Positions 27,159 through 35,691 of a DNA stretch of 64,000 nt are shown here, one piece after another. Made by a program: the position numbers and the translations under genes. Positions within the stretch are counted from its first letter, which is position 1, and every line of letters begins with the position of its first letter. The notes beneath the pieces are model-generated. The model worked only from the letters and a program-made list of their open reading frames with translations, searched no databases and had not been told where the DNA came from. This DNA is from CAVONB01 sp963697205 (GTDB lineage Bacteria; Pseudomonadota; Alphaproteobacteria; Rhizobiales; Hyphomicrobiaceae), in the NCBI GenBank assembly GCA_963697205.1, contig CAVONB010000010.1, forward strand, positions 186,001 through 250,000, read 5' to 3'.

Positions 27159-27803
27159 ATGCCCAAGCACGCCATGACACCCACCAAGGCGCACCGCCTA
27201 TTTGCCATCTCGGCTGTCCTGATGGGCAGCGCCCTCGCCGGGCCCACCGCGTTTGCCCAGGCGCCGGCTCAGGCCCCCCCCCAAGCCCCCCACGTGCACG
27301 GCGCCGGCGCCCTGGCGATCGCCATTGAGGGGACGACCGTGCAGATGGAGCTGGAGGCCCCCGGCGCCGACATCGTTGGCTTCGAGCACGCCGCGCGCAC
27401 CGCCGCCCAGCGAAAGGCACTGGCGACAGCCAAGGCGGCCTTGTCCAAGCCGCTGTCCCTGTTCGAGATCCCGGCCACTGCCGGTTGCAAGGTGACGTCC
27501 GCCAAGGTGGACTTCACCGGCGGTGAGGCCAAGGGTGGCCATGGTCACGATCATGCCCACGATCATCGCGGCAAGCCCGCCAAGGGCAAGGCCGAAGCCC
27601 CTGCCGACGACCACGCCGAGTTCCGCGCCACCTACCTGCTCGATTGCCCCGGCGTGGCCCGTCTCGATGCCATCGCGTTCCCCTATTTCAAGCGGTTCAA
27701 GGCCGCCGAAAAGCTCGCCGTGACCCTGATCGCGCCCAAGGGCCAGTCGCAGTTCGACGTCACCCGCGACAAGCCGCGTCTCGATCTGTCCGGCCTCATG
27801 TGA
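27159..27803 (+). CDS. DUF2796 (ZrgA-like) periplasmic zinc-associated protein
   Basis: 214 residues with a signal peptide (MTPTKAHRLFAISAVLMGSA then LAGPTAFA, cleavage after AQA or nearby). The mature protein begins with a conserved PHVHGAGALAIAIEG segment. It has a histidine-rich loop, GHGHDHAHDHRG, at about residues 128-139, suited to zinc binding, and ends with a beta-rich domain (AEFRATYLLDCPGVARLDA). DUF2796 proteins are zinc-starvation-induced periplasmic proteins, for example PA4063 in Pseudomonas aeruginosa. Together with the upstream Zur box and downstream ABC genes this supports a role in zinc acquisition. The start could be ATG 27159 or 27174. Confidence 0.88.
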   Translation: MPKHAMTPTKAHRLFAISAVLMGSALAGPTAFAQAPAQAPPQAPHVHGAGALAIAIEGTTVQMELEAPGADIVGFEHAARTAAQRKALATAKAALSKPLSLFEIPATAGCKVTSAKVDFTGGEAKGGHGHDHAHDHRGKPAKGKAEAPADDHAEFRATYLLDCPGVARLDAIAFPYFKRFKAAEKLAVTLIAPKGQSQFDVTRDKPRLDLSGLM

Positions 27804-27814
27804 CATGCCTCGCC

Positions 27815-27888
27815 AGTGTCCCGTCTCCGAAGTTCGCCACCATTCTGCAGCAAACGCTCGAGCGAACTTCGGAGACATAAGGGACACT
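27815..27888. repeat. Long inverted repeat, element 1 of a pair
   Basis: Left arm AGTGTCCC + GTCTCCGAAGTTCGC (27815-27837). Right arm GCGAACTTCGGAGAC, four unpaired bases ATAA, then GGGACACT (27862-27888). The arms pair over 23 bases around a 24-base loop. It lies just after the DUF2796 stop codon and inside the apparent zinc operon. It shares arm tips with element 2 (27906-27977): outer AGTGT/ACACT and inner GAAGTTCGC/GCGAACTTC. It could act as a transcript hairpin, an attenuating terminator without a U-run, or be a small mobile palindromic element. Confidence 0.8.
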
Positions 27889-27905
27889 AGAATCATAAAG
27901 TTGCT

Positions 27906-27977
27906 AGTGTGATTCAAACTCAGAAGTTCGCTCCGAACCTAGCCGCAGGTGGTGGCGAACTTCTGAATCATTACACT
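27906..27977. repeat. Long inverted repeat, element 2 of a pair
   Basis: Left arm AGTGTGATTCA, a short unpaired AACT, then CAGAAGTTCGC (27906-27931). Right arm GCGAACTTCTGAATCA, TT, ACACT (27955-27977). It is related to element 1 in outer and inner arm sequence but differs between them, so the two have a shared design rather than a simple duplication. It ends 13 bases before the ABC ATPase start, so a stem here could influence translation of that gene. Confidence 0.8.
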
Positions 27978-27990
27978 GGGGAGGCGCAGC

Positions 27991-28755
27991 GTGATGGACG
28001 ACGACGGCCACGATCTGCTCGATGTCGCCGGCGTGGTCTATCGGTGGCCCGGCGCGGACGGCTTCCGTCTGGCCGTCGAGCGCTTCCGCGTCGCCCGCGG
28101 CGAGCGCGTATTGCTGCTCGGGCCGTCGGGCAGCGGCAAGTCGACGTTGCTCAGTCTGGTCTGCGGCATCCTCGCGCCCCACAGTGGCCGCATCGCCATC
28201 CTCGGCACGGACATCGCGTCGTTGTCGCCTGCCGCACGCGACCGCTTCCGCGCCGAGCACATCGGCGTCATCTTCCAGATGTTCAACCTGCTGCCCTACG
28301 GCTCGGTGCTCGACAACGTGCTCTTGCCGCTGAGCTTTGCGCGCGCCCGCGCTGCCAGGGTCGCCGCCCGCGGCGGGCCCGTCGGCGAAGCCGAGCGGCT
28401 GCTGTCGGCGCTGGGGCTCGGGGCCGACGTGATCGCCCGCCGGTCCGCCGCCAACCTGAGCGTCGGACAGCAGCAGCGCGTGGCCGCCGCGCGCGCACTG
28501 ATCGGCCGACCCGAGCTGATCGTCGCCGACGAGCCGACCTCCGCGCTCGATGCCGATCGCCGCGCCGGCTTCCTCGAGCTGATGTTCGCGGAGGTCGCCG
28601 CAGCCGGCGCCGCGCTGCTGATGGTCAGCCACGATGAAGCCGCCGCCGCCCGCTTCGATCGCGTCGTCCGGCTCACCGATATCGTGCGCACCTCGACCGG
28701 CAGCGCGCAGAACGCCGCCGTCGCAAGTCCTGCGGTGGGAGCCGCGACGCCATGA
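27991..28755 (+). CDS. ABC transporter ATP-binding protein (LolD/MacB-like), zinc-starvation cluster
   Basis: 254-residue ABC ATPase. Walker A is LLGPSGSGKSTLLSLV, the Q-loop is in GVIFQMFNLLPYGSVLDN, the signature is NLSVGQQQRVAAARALIG, Walker B is LIVADEPTSALDADR, and the H-loop is MVSHDEAAAARF. The type resembles LolD/MacB exporters, which power FtsX-type permeases. A GGGGAGG ribosome site precedes the ATG. Its stop overlaps the permease start (ATGA). It has the same order as the P. aeruginosa PA4063-PA4066 zinc-responsive locus, where this is the second gene. The transported molecule is unknown. Confidence 0.9.
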   Translation: MMDDDGHDLLDVAGVVYRWPGADGFRLAVERFRVARGERVLLLGPSGSGKSTLLSLVCGILAPHSGRIAILGTDIASLSPAARDRFRAEHIGVIFQMFNLLPYGSVLDNVLLPLSFARARAARVAARGGPVGEAERLLSALGLGADVIARRSAANLSVGQQQRVAAARALIGRPELIVADEPTSALDADRRAGFLELMFAEVAAAGAALLMVSHDEAAAARFDRVVRLTDIVRTSTGSAQNAAVASPAVGAATP

Positions 28756-30016
28756 TCGTGCTCCGCCTCGCCTTGAAGTCGCTGCGTCAACCGCTGGCCG
28801 ACCGCACTGCTCACGGTGCTGTCGATCGCCGTCAGCGTGATGCTGCTGCTCGGCGTCGACAAGGTGCGCAACGGCGCGCGCCAGAGTTTCGCCGACACGA
28901 TTTCCGGCACCGATCTCATCGTCGGCGCGCGCACCGGCGGTCTGCAGCTGCTGCTCTACTCGGTCTTCCGCATCGGCAACGCGACCAACAATATCACCTG
29001 GTCGAGCTACGAGGAGATCGCGCGCCAGCCGGAGGTGGCCTGGGCCGTGCCGATCTCGCTCGGCGACAGCCATCGCGGCTTCCGCGTGCTCGGCACCACG
29101 GCCGACTTCTTCACGCACTACCGCTACCGGCGTATCGAGCGGTCTCGCCTTCGCCGCCGGCAAGCCGTTCGCCGACCTGTTCGACGCCGTCGTCGGCGCC
29201 GACGTCGCGCGCGCGCTCGGCTACAAGGTCGGCGATCCGATCGTCGTCGCTCACGGCCTCGGCTCCGTGTCCTTCGTCGACGCACGACGACAAGCCGTTT
29301 CGCGTCGCCGGCATTCTCGCCAAGACCGGCACGCCCGTCGATCGCACCGTGATCGTCAGCCTGGAGGCGATCGAGGCGATCCACGTCGACTGGCAGAGCG
29401 GCGCGCGCCAACCCGGACAGCAGGTGTCGGCCGACGACGTCCGGCGCATGGACCTGAAGCCGAAGGCGATCACCGCCGCCTTGCTCGGCCTGAAGTCCAA
29501 GCTCCAGATCTTCAAGCTGCAGCGCGCGATCAACGACTACCCGCGCGAGCCGCTGACCGCGATCCTGCCCGGCGCCACGCTGCAGGAGTTGTGGGGCCTC
29601 GTCGGCGTCGCCGAGACCGCGCTCGCGGCCGTCTCGCTGATGGTCGTGGCCACCGCGCTGCTCGGCATGATGACGATGATCCTGTCGACGCTGAACGAGC
29701 GCCGCCGCGAGATGGCGATCCTGCGCTCCGTCGGCGCCCGCCCGTCGACCATCGCGGGCCTGCTGGCCGCCGAGGCCGGCGTCCTTACGTTCCTCGGCGT
29801 GGCGCTCGGCACCGGCCTCGCTCTATCGTCGCGATGGCCCTGCTGAGGCCCGCGATCGACCGCGCCTACGGCCTGTCGCTCGCCGTCAAACCGCCCGATT
29901 GGAGCGAGATCGCGGTACTGGCTGCCATCGTCGCGGCGGGTATTCTGGCGGGGCTTCTGCCGGCGCTGCGCGCCTATCGGCTGTCGGTGGCCGACGGCAT
30001 GACGGTGAGGACGTGA
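28752..30016 (+). CDS. FtsX/MacB-type ABC permease, zinc-starvation cluster (at least four frameshifts)
   Basis: The protein can be followed across three frames. It opens MIVLRLALKSLR. After an extra base near 28787 it becomes NRWPTALLTVLSIAVSVMLL (first membrane segment). After another near 29135 it reads GLAFAAGKPFADLFDAVVGA, and after a third near 29281, HDDKPFRVAGILAKTG. A net one-base loss near 29825 leads to SIVAMALLRPAIDRAYGLSL and the final membrane segment, ending at 30016. The FtsX motif ILSTLNERRREMAILRSVGA is intact. Restored length is about 420 residues with four membrane segments and a periplasmic domain, normal for the family. Start and stop overlap both neighbours (ATGA, GTGA), so the operon is tight. 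Confidence 0.8.
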
Positions 30017-30664
30017 ATGAAACGACCGATGATCGAGACGCACCTCGAAGACCGCACGTGCGCGCGCTCCTGGCCGCCGCAGTTGTCGCGCTGGGCCTGT
30101 CAGCCCTCGCTCTCGCAACGCGGCTGCAGGCGGCCGAGGAGCCGCGCGAACTGAAATGGGCCGACCTCGTGCCGCCCGCGCCGCCGGCACCGCCCAAGTC
30201 ACCGCTCGCCGGTCGCTCCATGTTCAGCCTCGGCCGCGACGGCACGTTCAACATCGGCGGCGACGGCCCCAACCAGGGCGACGGCACGCCGGTCCCGCCA
30301 CCCGGCCCGGAAGGCCGCTGGATGTCGGGTCCTGCAAAGCGCCAGAGCGAGGCCCCGCCGCCCGTCGTCGCCGCCCTCGACGGCCAGCGCGTGCAGATCG
30401 GCGGCTACGTCGTGCCGCTCGACTTCGACGCCACGACCGTCAAGGAGTTCCTGCTCGTGCCCTTCGTCGGCGCCTGCATCCACGTGCCGCCGCCGCCGGC
30501 CAACCAGATCGTCTACGTCAAGGCCGAGAAGGGCTTCTCGCTGTCGGGCCTGTTCGCAGCCCGTCACCGTCACCGGCACGCTGGCGACGGCCGGCCAGTT
30601 CACGGGGCTGGCCGAAACCGGCTACACGCTGACGGCGGAGAGCGTGGTGACGCGCAAGGAATGA
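30013..30664 (+). CDS. DUF3299 exported protein, copy 1 (frameshifted near the C terminus)
   Basis: Starts at GTG 30013, overlapping the permease stop. An uncleaved or cleaved N-terminal membrane segment (ALLAAAVVALGLSALALAT) is followed by the ADLVPPAPP lead. The DUF3299 core is VQIGGYVVPLDFDATTVKEF plus VGACIHVPPPPANQIVYVK. An extra base near 30558 breaks the frame after LSGLF. The restored reading is PVTVTGTLATAGQFTGLAE and then GYTLTAESVVTRKE, stop at 30662-30664. DUF3299 proteins are small periplasmic or membrane-anchored proteins in zinc-starvation operons (e.g. PA4066). Molecular function is unknown. A second copy follows at 30740. Confidence 0.82.
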
Positions 30665-30739
30665 CGCGCATCGGACCGCACGCGCATGGCGCCTGTCGCG
30701 CGGCTGGACGAGGCTGGATCAGGAACACAGGGTAGCTCC

Positions 30740-31363
30740 ATGCCCCCTCGCATCGTGCATGCGCTGCTCGCGATTGCGCTGGGCCTCGGCGGTGGCATGG
30801 CCGCGAAATGGGTGTGGCTGAACTACGGACCCGCAGCGGAAACCGAAATCGCTGCCGCGCAGGACATCGCGTGGTCGGCCCTCGTTCCACTCGGCGCCGA
30901 ACCCAGGCGCACCGCCGGGCCCGGCCGCCGCGGGATGGCTGCACTTTCCAGCCCGGTTCCTGGAGCGATCCCGGCCCAATCCAGGCCCAGTTCACGACAG
31001 CCCGTCCCCGCCGATGCCGCCTTCATGTCGGAGCCCGTGCCGCGCCCGCCCGCCGATGCCCCTGTCGTGGCCGACCTTGACGGCCTGCGTGTGCGCATCG
31101 CCGGCTACGCCGTGCCCCTCGACCTCGAGGCGCGTCGCGTCACCGAGTTCCTGCTGGTGCCCTACGTCGGCGCCTGCATCCACGTGCCCCCGCCGCCTGC
31201 GAACCAGATCGTGCACGTCGTCGTGCCGGCCGGCGTCGAAATCCCAGAGACTTTCGCGCCCGTGGCCGTCACCGGTCGGCTCGCGGTCCAGCCGGCTGCG
31301 ACGCGCCTAGCCGCAGTCGGCTACCGCATCGATGACGCACGCGTCGCCCTGGTCCGGCCCTGA
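30740..31363 (+). CDS. DUF3299 exported protein, copy 2
   Basis: 207 residues from the ATG at 30740 (MPPRIVHALLAIALGLGGGM), which begins a membrane anchor or signal. Then come the same DIAWSALVP lead as copy 1 (there ELKWADLVP), a proline-rich linker, and the DUF3299 core VRIAGYAVPLDLEARRVTEF plus VGACIHVPPPPANQIVHVVV. The two copies are clearly paralogous, but their linkers and tails differ, so the duplication is old. It follows copy 1 by 75 bases on the same strand and is probably the last gene of the zinc-starvation operon. Two DUF3299 genes in one operon is not the arrangement I know from Pseudomonas. Confidence 0.82.
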   Translation: MPPRIVHALLAIALGLGGGMAAKWVWLNYGPAAETEIAAAQDIAWSALVPLGAEPRRTAGPGRRGMAALSSPVPGAIPAQSRPSSRQPVPADAAFMSEPVPRPPADAPVVADLDGLRVRIAGYAVPLDLEARRVTEFLLVPYVGACIHVPPPPANQIVHVVVPAGVEIPETFAPVAVTGRLAVQPAATRLAAVGYRIDDARVALVRP

Positions 31364-31471
31364 CCCGGCCCTGTGCGCCGCCGCGCGCGATCCCAGCCAC
31401 GGACTTTCCACGCGCGCCAACTGCCACTAGGCTCTCCGATGCCAGGAAATACGATCCAAGGACGACCCACC

Positions 31472-33841
31472 ATGAGCGCCAGCACGACGAGCACGCCCGG
31501 TCAGACGGCACACGGCAGCGCCCTGCGTTTCGGCAGCGGCCATGAAGTGCCCCGCAGCGAGGACGGCCCGCTGCTCACCGGCAAGGCCCGCTTCACCGAC
31601 GATCTGACCGTGGCCGGCGAGACGCACGCGGTCTTCGTCCGCTCCCCGCTCGCACACGCCGATATCCGCTCGATTGATGCCGGCGCGGCGCGCGCCATGC
31701 CCGGCGTGCACGCAGTCATCACCGGCAAAGACGCCGTCGACGCCGGCCTCGGCGCGATTCCCGCCGTCGTGCCGATCGTCGGCTCCGACGGCAAGCCGAT
31801 GTACACGACGGGATGGCCGGTGCTGGCTGCCGATCGCGTGCGCTATGTCGGCGAGGCCGTGGCCATCGTCGTCGCCGAAACGCTGCGTCAGGCGCAGGAC
31901 GCCGCCGAAGCCGTCGTGGTCGATCTGGAGGCGCGCCCCGCCGCATCGAACGTCGAGCGCGCGCTTGCCCCGGATGCGCCGAGCCTGTGGGACGGCGCGC
32001 CCGGCAACGTCGCGCTGCGCTGGGAGGATGGCGACAAGGCTGCTGTCGATGCCGCCTTCGCCGCCGCCCATCACGTCGAGCGTGTCCGTCTCGTCGACAC
32101 GCGCCTCGCCCCGACTGCGATGGAGCCGCGCGCCGCTATCGCGGCCTACGACGCAGCCAGCGGCCGCTATACCCTGACGGCGCCGACGCAGGGCGTGGCG
32201 CTCGTGCGCCGCGTGCTGGCCGAGTTCGTCCTGAAGCTGCCCGTCGACAGTCTGCGGGTGCTGACCCACGACGTCGGTGGCGGCTTCGGCATGAAGGCGC
32301 AGGCCTACCCGGAATATGGCGCGGTTCTGCATGCCGCCAAGGTCGTCGGCCGGCCCGTGCGCTGGACCGCGACACGCCTGGAAAGCTTCCTCGGCGACAC
32401 GCACGGCCGCGACGGCATCCTGGAGGGCGAGCTCGCCCTCGATGCCGACGGCCGGTTCCTCGGCTTGCGCGCCAGGACGACGGTCGGCATCGGCCCCTAC
32501 ACGACGACGTTCTCCGCGATCTTCACCACGGCCAACACCAAGAACTGCTTGTCGAGCGTCTACGTCATTCCCGCGATCCATCTCGCCGTCACCGACGTCT
32601 TCACCAACGCAGCCCCGCTTGGGCCGTATCGCGGCGCGGGGCGTCCCGAGGCGATCTACGTCATCGAGCGGCTGATCGACGGCGCCGCGCGCGCACTCGG
32701 TATCGACCGCGCCGAGCTGCGCCGCCGCAACCTGATCCCCGCCTCGGCCATGCCCTACAAGACGCCCAACGGACCGATCTACGACAGCGGCGATTTCGCC
32801 ACCGTGCTCGACAAGGCACTCGCCGGCGCCGACTGGCAGGGCTTCCCCGCCCGCCGTGCGGCAAGCGAGCGCGCGGGAAAGCTGCGCGGCATCGGCATCG
32901 GCTGTTTCCTCGAGGTCGCCGGCGGCATTCTGGAAGAGAAGGTCGATTTGCGTTTCGAGGCTGACGGCAAGGTCGCGCTGCGCACCGGCGTGCAGGCGAT
33001 GGGCCAGGGCCACCTCTCCACGTTCGTCCCGCTCGTCGCCCGCCGCCTCGGTATTGCGGATACCGACGTGCGCCTCGTCCAGGGCGATAGCGACGAAGTG
33101 CCGGTGGGCACCCCGAGCGTCGCCTCCCGCTCCATCATGATGGCGGGCAGCGCCACCGCCATGGCCTGCGACAGCGCGATCGAGAAGGGCCGCCAGGGCG
33201 CCGCGCATCTGCTCGAGGCGGCGGCAAGCGACATCACCTTCGAGAACGGCGCTTTCCGCGTTGTCGGCACCGATCGCGCGATTCCGCTGCTGGAGTTGGC
33301 CGGCCGGATGCGCAACGAGCCGATGCCGGAGGAGCTGTCCGGCGGCCTCGACAACGTCGCCCAGTTCAACTCGCCTCAGATGAGCTTCCCCAACGGCTGC
33401 CACATCGCTGAGGTCGAGATCGATCCGCAGACCGGCATCGCCGCGTTCGTGGGCTACACCGCCGTCGACGATGTCGGCAACGCCCTGAACGAGATGATCG
33501 TCGAGGGCCAGATCCACGGTGGCGTGGCCCAAGGGCTCGGGCAGGTGCTGGGCGAAGCCGTGGTCTATGATGACGACGGTCAGCTCGTCACGGCCTCCTT
33601 CATGGACTACATCATGCCGCGCGCCGACGACATGCCACCGATGGCCGTCGAGCATCACGTCGTGCCATGCACCACCAATCCGCTTGGTGTGAAAGGCGCC
33701 GGCGAATCCGGCGTCGCAGGCGCGTTGCCCTCGGGCGTCAGCGCCGTGCTCGACGCGCTCGCCGCGCGCGGCATCACGCACCTCGACTTGCCCCACAATT
33801 CCGAGCGCATCTGGCAGGCGTTGCAATCCGCGCGCGCGTGA
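31472..33841 (+). CDS. Orphan molybdopterin-binding large subunit, xanthine dehydrogenase family (CoxL form II-like)
   Basis: 789-residue molybdenum hydroxylase catalytic subunit. The hammerhead domain is at about residues 30-145 (DGPLLTGKARFTDDL, HADIRSIDAGAARAMPGV). DVGGGFGMKAQAYPEY lies in the Mo-binding part, the active-site loop near residue 384 reads PYRGAGRPE (form II-like, no Cys), and KGAGESGVAGALPSG carries the catalytic Glu. The ATG at 31472 is chosen because MSASTTST leads into the family start. Unlike the locus at 4177-7894, no FAD or 2Fe-2S subunit adjoins it. It is preceded by the zinc cluster and followed by small genes. Confidence 0.88.
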   Translation: MSASTTSTPGQTAHGSALRFGSGHEVPRSEDGPLLTGKARFTDDLTVAGETHAVFVRSPLAHADIRSIDAGAARAMPGVHAVITGKDAVDAGLGAIPAVVPIVGSDGKPMYTTGWPVLAADRVRYVGEAVAIVVAETLRQAQDAAEAVVVDLEARPAASNVERALAPDAPSLWDGAPGNVALRWEDGDKAAVDAAFAAAHHVERVRLVDTRLAPTAMEPRAAIAAYDAASGRYTLTAPTQGVALVRRVLAEFVLKLPVDSLRVLTHDVGGGFGMKAQAYPEYGAVLHAAKVVGRPVRWTATRLESFLGDTHGRDGILEGELALDADGRFLGLRARTTVGIGPYTTTFSAIFTTANTKNCLSSVYVIPAIHLAVTDVFTNAAPLGPYRGAGRPEAIYVIERLIDGAARALGIDRAELRRRNLIPASAMPYKTPNGPIYDSGDFATVLDKALAGADWQGFPARRAASERAGKLRGIGIGCFLEVAGGILEEKVDLRFEADGKVALRTGVQAMGQGHLSTFVPLVARRLGIADTDVRLVQGDSDEVPVGTPSVASRSIMMAGSATAMACDSAIEKGRQGAAHLLEAAASDITFENGAFRVVGTDRAIPLLELAGRMRNEPMPEELSGGLDNVAQFNSPQMSFPNGCHIAEVEIDPQTGIAAFVGYTAVDDVGNALNEMIVEGQIHGGVAQGLGQVLGEAVVYDDDGQLVTASFMDYIMPRADDMPPMAVEHHVVPCTTNPLGVKGAGESGVAGALPSGVSAVLDALAARGITHLDLPHNSERIWQALQSARA

Positions 33842-34049
33842 GCCCGAGGCGCGCCGCCAACGCGCCGCGCGCCTGAGACATCCGCGCAATCGGCGCTGCG
33901 TCCGGTCGGAGGACCGGCGCATGACGGGTCGCGCAAGGAACCACCTGTCCGGTTTGGCGTTCCAACTTGAACAGCTGCGAAGCGACGGCGCGATCCACGG
34001 CTCGGCGTATGCCCGAGCCGCATGCAAACGCGTCGATCAAGGAGGACCC

Positions 34050-34322
34050 ATGACAACCGATTGGAATAGCACCGACCCGCGCGCGCCGACGCGCCATGGC
34101 GCCATCGCGCCTCATGCGCCGGCCTCGACCGCGCCTCACAGCCACACAGCCGCGCCACATGCCCATCGCATGAGCGCGCCGCATGACCATGTCCCGGAGG
34201 TCGTCGAGGCCCGCGAGGCGAGGCAAGGCCTCGGCTGGAGTTCCATGCCCGTCCTTGCCGTTCTCGCCATCTCGACCCTACTGGCCGTCGTGGCTCTTGG
34301 CGTCGTCTTCTTCTCTGCGTGA
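34050..34322 (+). CDS. Small histidine-rich single-pass membrane protein, unrecognised
   Basis: 90 residues from ATG 34050, preceded by a strong AAGGAGGA ribosome site. The N-terminal half is rich in His, Pro and Ala (HSHTAAPHAHRMSAPHDHVP). The C-terminal half is one hydrophobic helix (MPVLAVLAISTLLAVVALGV) ending in FFSA. There is no signal-peptide cleavage site, so a membrane anchor with the His-rich part in the cytoplasm is likely. Metal binding is possible but only inferred from composition. The next gene starts 8 bases after the stop. Confidence 0.65.
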   Translation: MTTDWNSTDPRAPTRHGAIAPHAPASTAPHSHTAAPHAHRMSAPHDHVPEVVEAREARQGLGWSSMPVLAVLAISTLLAVVALGVVFFSA

Positions 34323-34330
34323 GGACGACG

Positions 34331-34582
34331 ATGTCGGACCGCGATCAGCAAACAGCAAAGCCGCGCACGGTCGCCGGACCGGCCGGACAGGCGCCGCCGG
34401 TCGAAATGACCCTGTCAGGTGATTTCGGATCGCCCGCCGAAGTGCTCGCAGCCGGTCATCTGACACGCGAACAGAAACACGAAATCTTCAACGTCTGGCT
34501 GAGCGACGTGGGCACCCGGCCGCTGTCGGACGAAACGGACGCTTTGGCGAGTTCCATTCGTCAGGCGATCGCAAGTCTGTAG
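34331..34582 (+). CDS. Small conserved-type hypothetical protein
   Basis: 83 residues (MSDRDQQTAKPRTVAG...). The central segment, SPAEVLAAGHLTREQKHEIF and then NVWLSDVGTRPL, resembles the P-x-x-V-L-x-x-x-x-L-S-x-x-x-K-x-x-I-L-x-x-W pattern of small soluble alphaproteobacterial proteins that I know only as hypothetical. It starts 8 bases after the His-rich membrane protein and is probably co-translated with it. It converges with the TPR lipoprotein gene ending at 34610. No function can be assigned. Confidence 0.6.
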   Translation: MSDRDQQTAKPRTVAGPAGQAPPVEMTLSGDFGSPAEVLAAGHLTREQKHEIFNVWLSDVGTRPLSDETDALASSIRQAIASL

Positions 34583-34609
34583 GTCGCGACCGGCTCGACG
34601 GTGACTGCC

Positions 34610-35498
34610 TCAGCGGTTCGTCGCCCCGGTCTCCACCACCTGCGCGCTCCAGCCCGCGACCACGGCGCCGCCCTGCTGCACCATCGGCGCCGCCTTCGGG
34701 TCGAGTTTGACGATCTGGCGCACGAGCGCGACGTCTTCGTTCGCGGTGCCGGGCGAGGAGGACGCCCCGCCGATCCGCTTCGCCTCGTCGTACTTGCCCT
34801 GCAGGCTGAGGACGAGGGCAAGGTTCTGCTGCACCTTGTCGGCGTGCTGACCGCCCTTGGCGGCGGCCGAGCGCAACATGGATTTCGGCCTTCGAGGCCT
34901 CGCCGTTCATCACGTAGGCAAGCGCCAGGTTGTTCAACACCGACGGCTGATCGTTGGACAGCGCCAGTGCGCGCTGGAACAGCGGAATGGCCTCGGCGTA
35001 TTTCTCCTGCTTCGCCAGCACCGCGCCGCGGGCGGAAATCACTTTCCAATCGGGCTTCGTCGGATCATCGGCCGCGGCCAGCACCTGCGAGGCGACCTTC
35101 ACCTGGCCGAGTTCCAGCGCCAGCCGGCCATACTCCGAAGCCAGCTCCCGGTTCTGCCCATGCACGGAAGACGCTTGCTGCAGCACCGCCAGCGCCCGCT
35201 GCTTTTCGCCCATCGCCTTCAGGTTCTTGGCGTAGCTGAGCGCTTTGGTCAGGTCGCTCGGGTTCTTCGCGTATTCCTTGCCCCAGTACTGCGTCGCCTT
35301 TTCCAGCGGATCGCCCGGGCCCTCAGCCTCAGCCGCCGCGGTCTTGGTGGCGTCGGCCTGGGACAGCGCCAGCCCGCCAGGCCCCGCTCCGCCCGATTGC
35401 GCGCACGCAGCCAGCATCAGGCTGGCGGCGACGCTCGCCCACAGCCCGACGCGCGGCAAGCCATCCTGCGTCTCAACGTTCGAGCGGATCGCGGTCAT
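34610..35498 (-). CDS. Tetratricopeptide-repeat lipoprotein, TadD-like (frameshifted)
   Basis: Starts at 35498 (MTAIRSNVETQDG). The lipobox LMLAAC puts the lipidated Cys at residue 32, so the product is probably anchored in the outer membrane. Several TPR units follow: PSDLTKALSYAKNLKAMGEK, QEKYAEAIPLFQRALALSND, and QPSVLNNLALAYVMNGEASK. An extra A near 34883 breaks the frame after KAE. The restored reading is SMLRSAAAKGGQHADKVQQN and then LALVLSLQGKYDEAKRIGG, ending TGATNR at 34610. The architecture matches TadD, a Flp/Tad pilus assembly pilotin, but no other tad genes are in the window. Confidence 0.8.
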
Positions 35499-35691
35499 TT
35501 TGATTTCGTGCTCCTGGGCCACCCGAATCACTCGGGGTTGATTCGACGTCTGGCGTCAGTTTTTGGGACATGAGGTCAACAAAGCCTTAAACACGCCGTC
35601 TGCTGACGTCCCGACTGCCTTCCGCGTCGGCCCGATTGTGTTTTGCCGGGCCTTGCCGATAATGCCGGCGCACACCGACCCGGGATGACGC

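Noticed and set aside
31427..34027. A long minus-strand open frame opposite the orphan molybdenum subunit
   Set aside because: Same reasoning: the plus-strand gene has full motifs, while the opposite frame is low-complexity.
34610..35498. A complete Tad pilus locus
   Set aside because: Only the TadD-like TPR lipoprotein is present; no TadA, RcpA or Flp genes are in the window, so the assignment rests on architecture alone.
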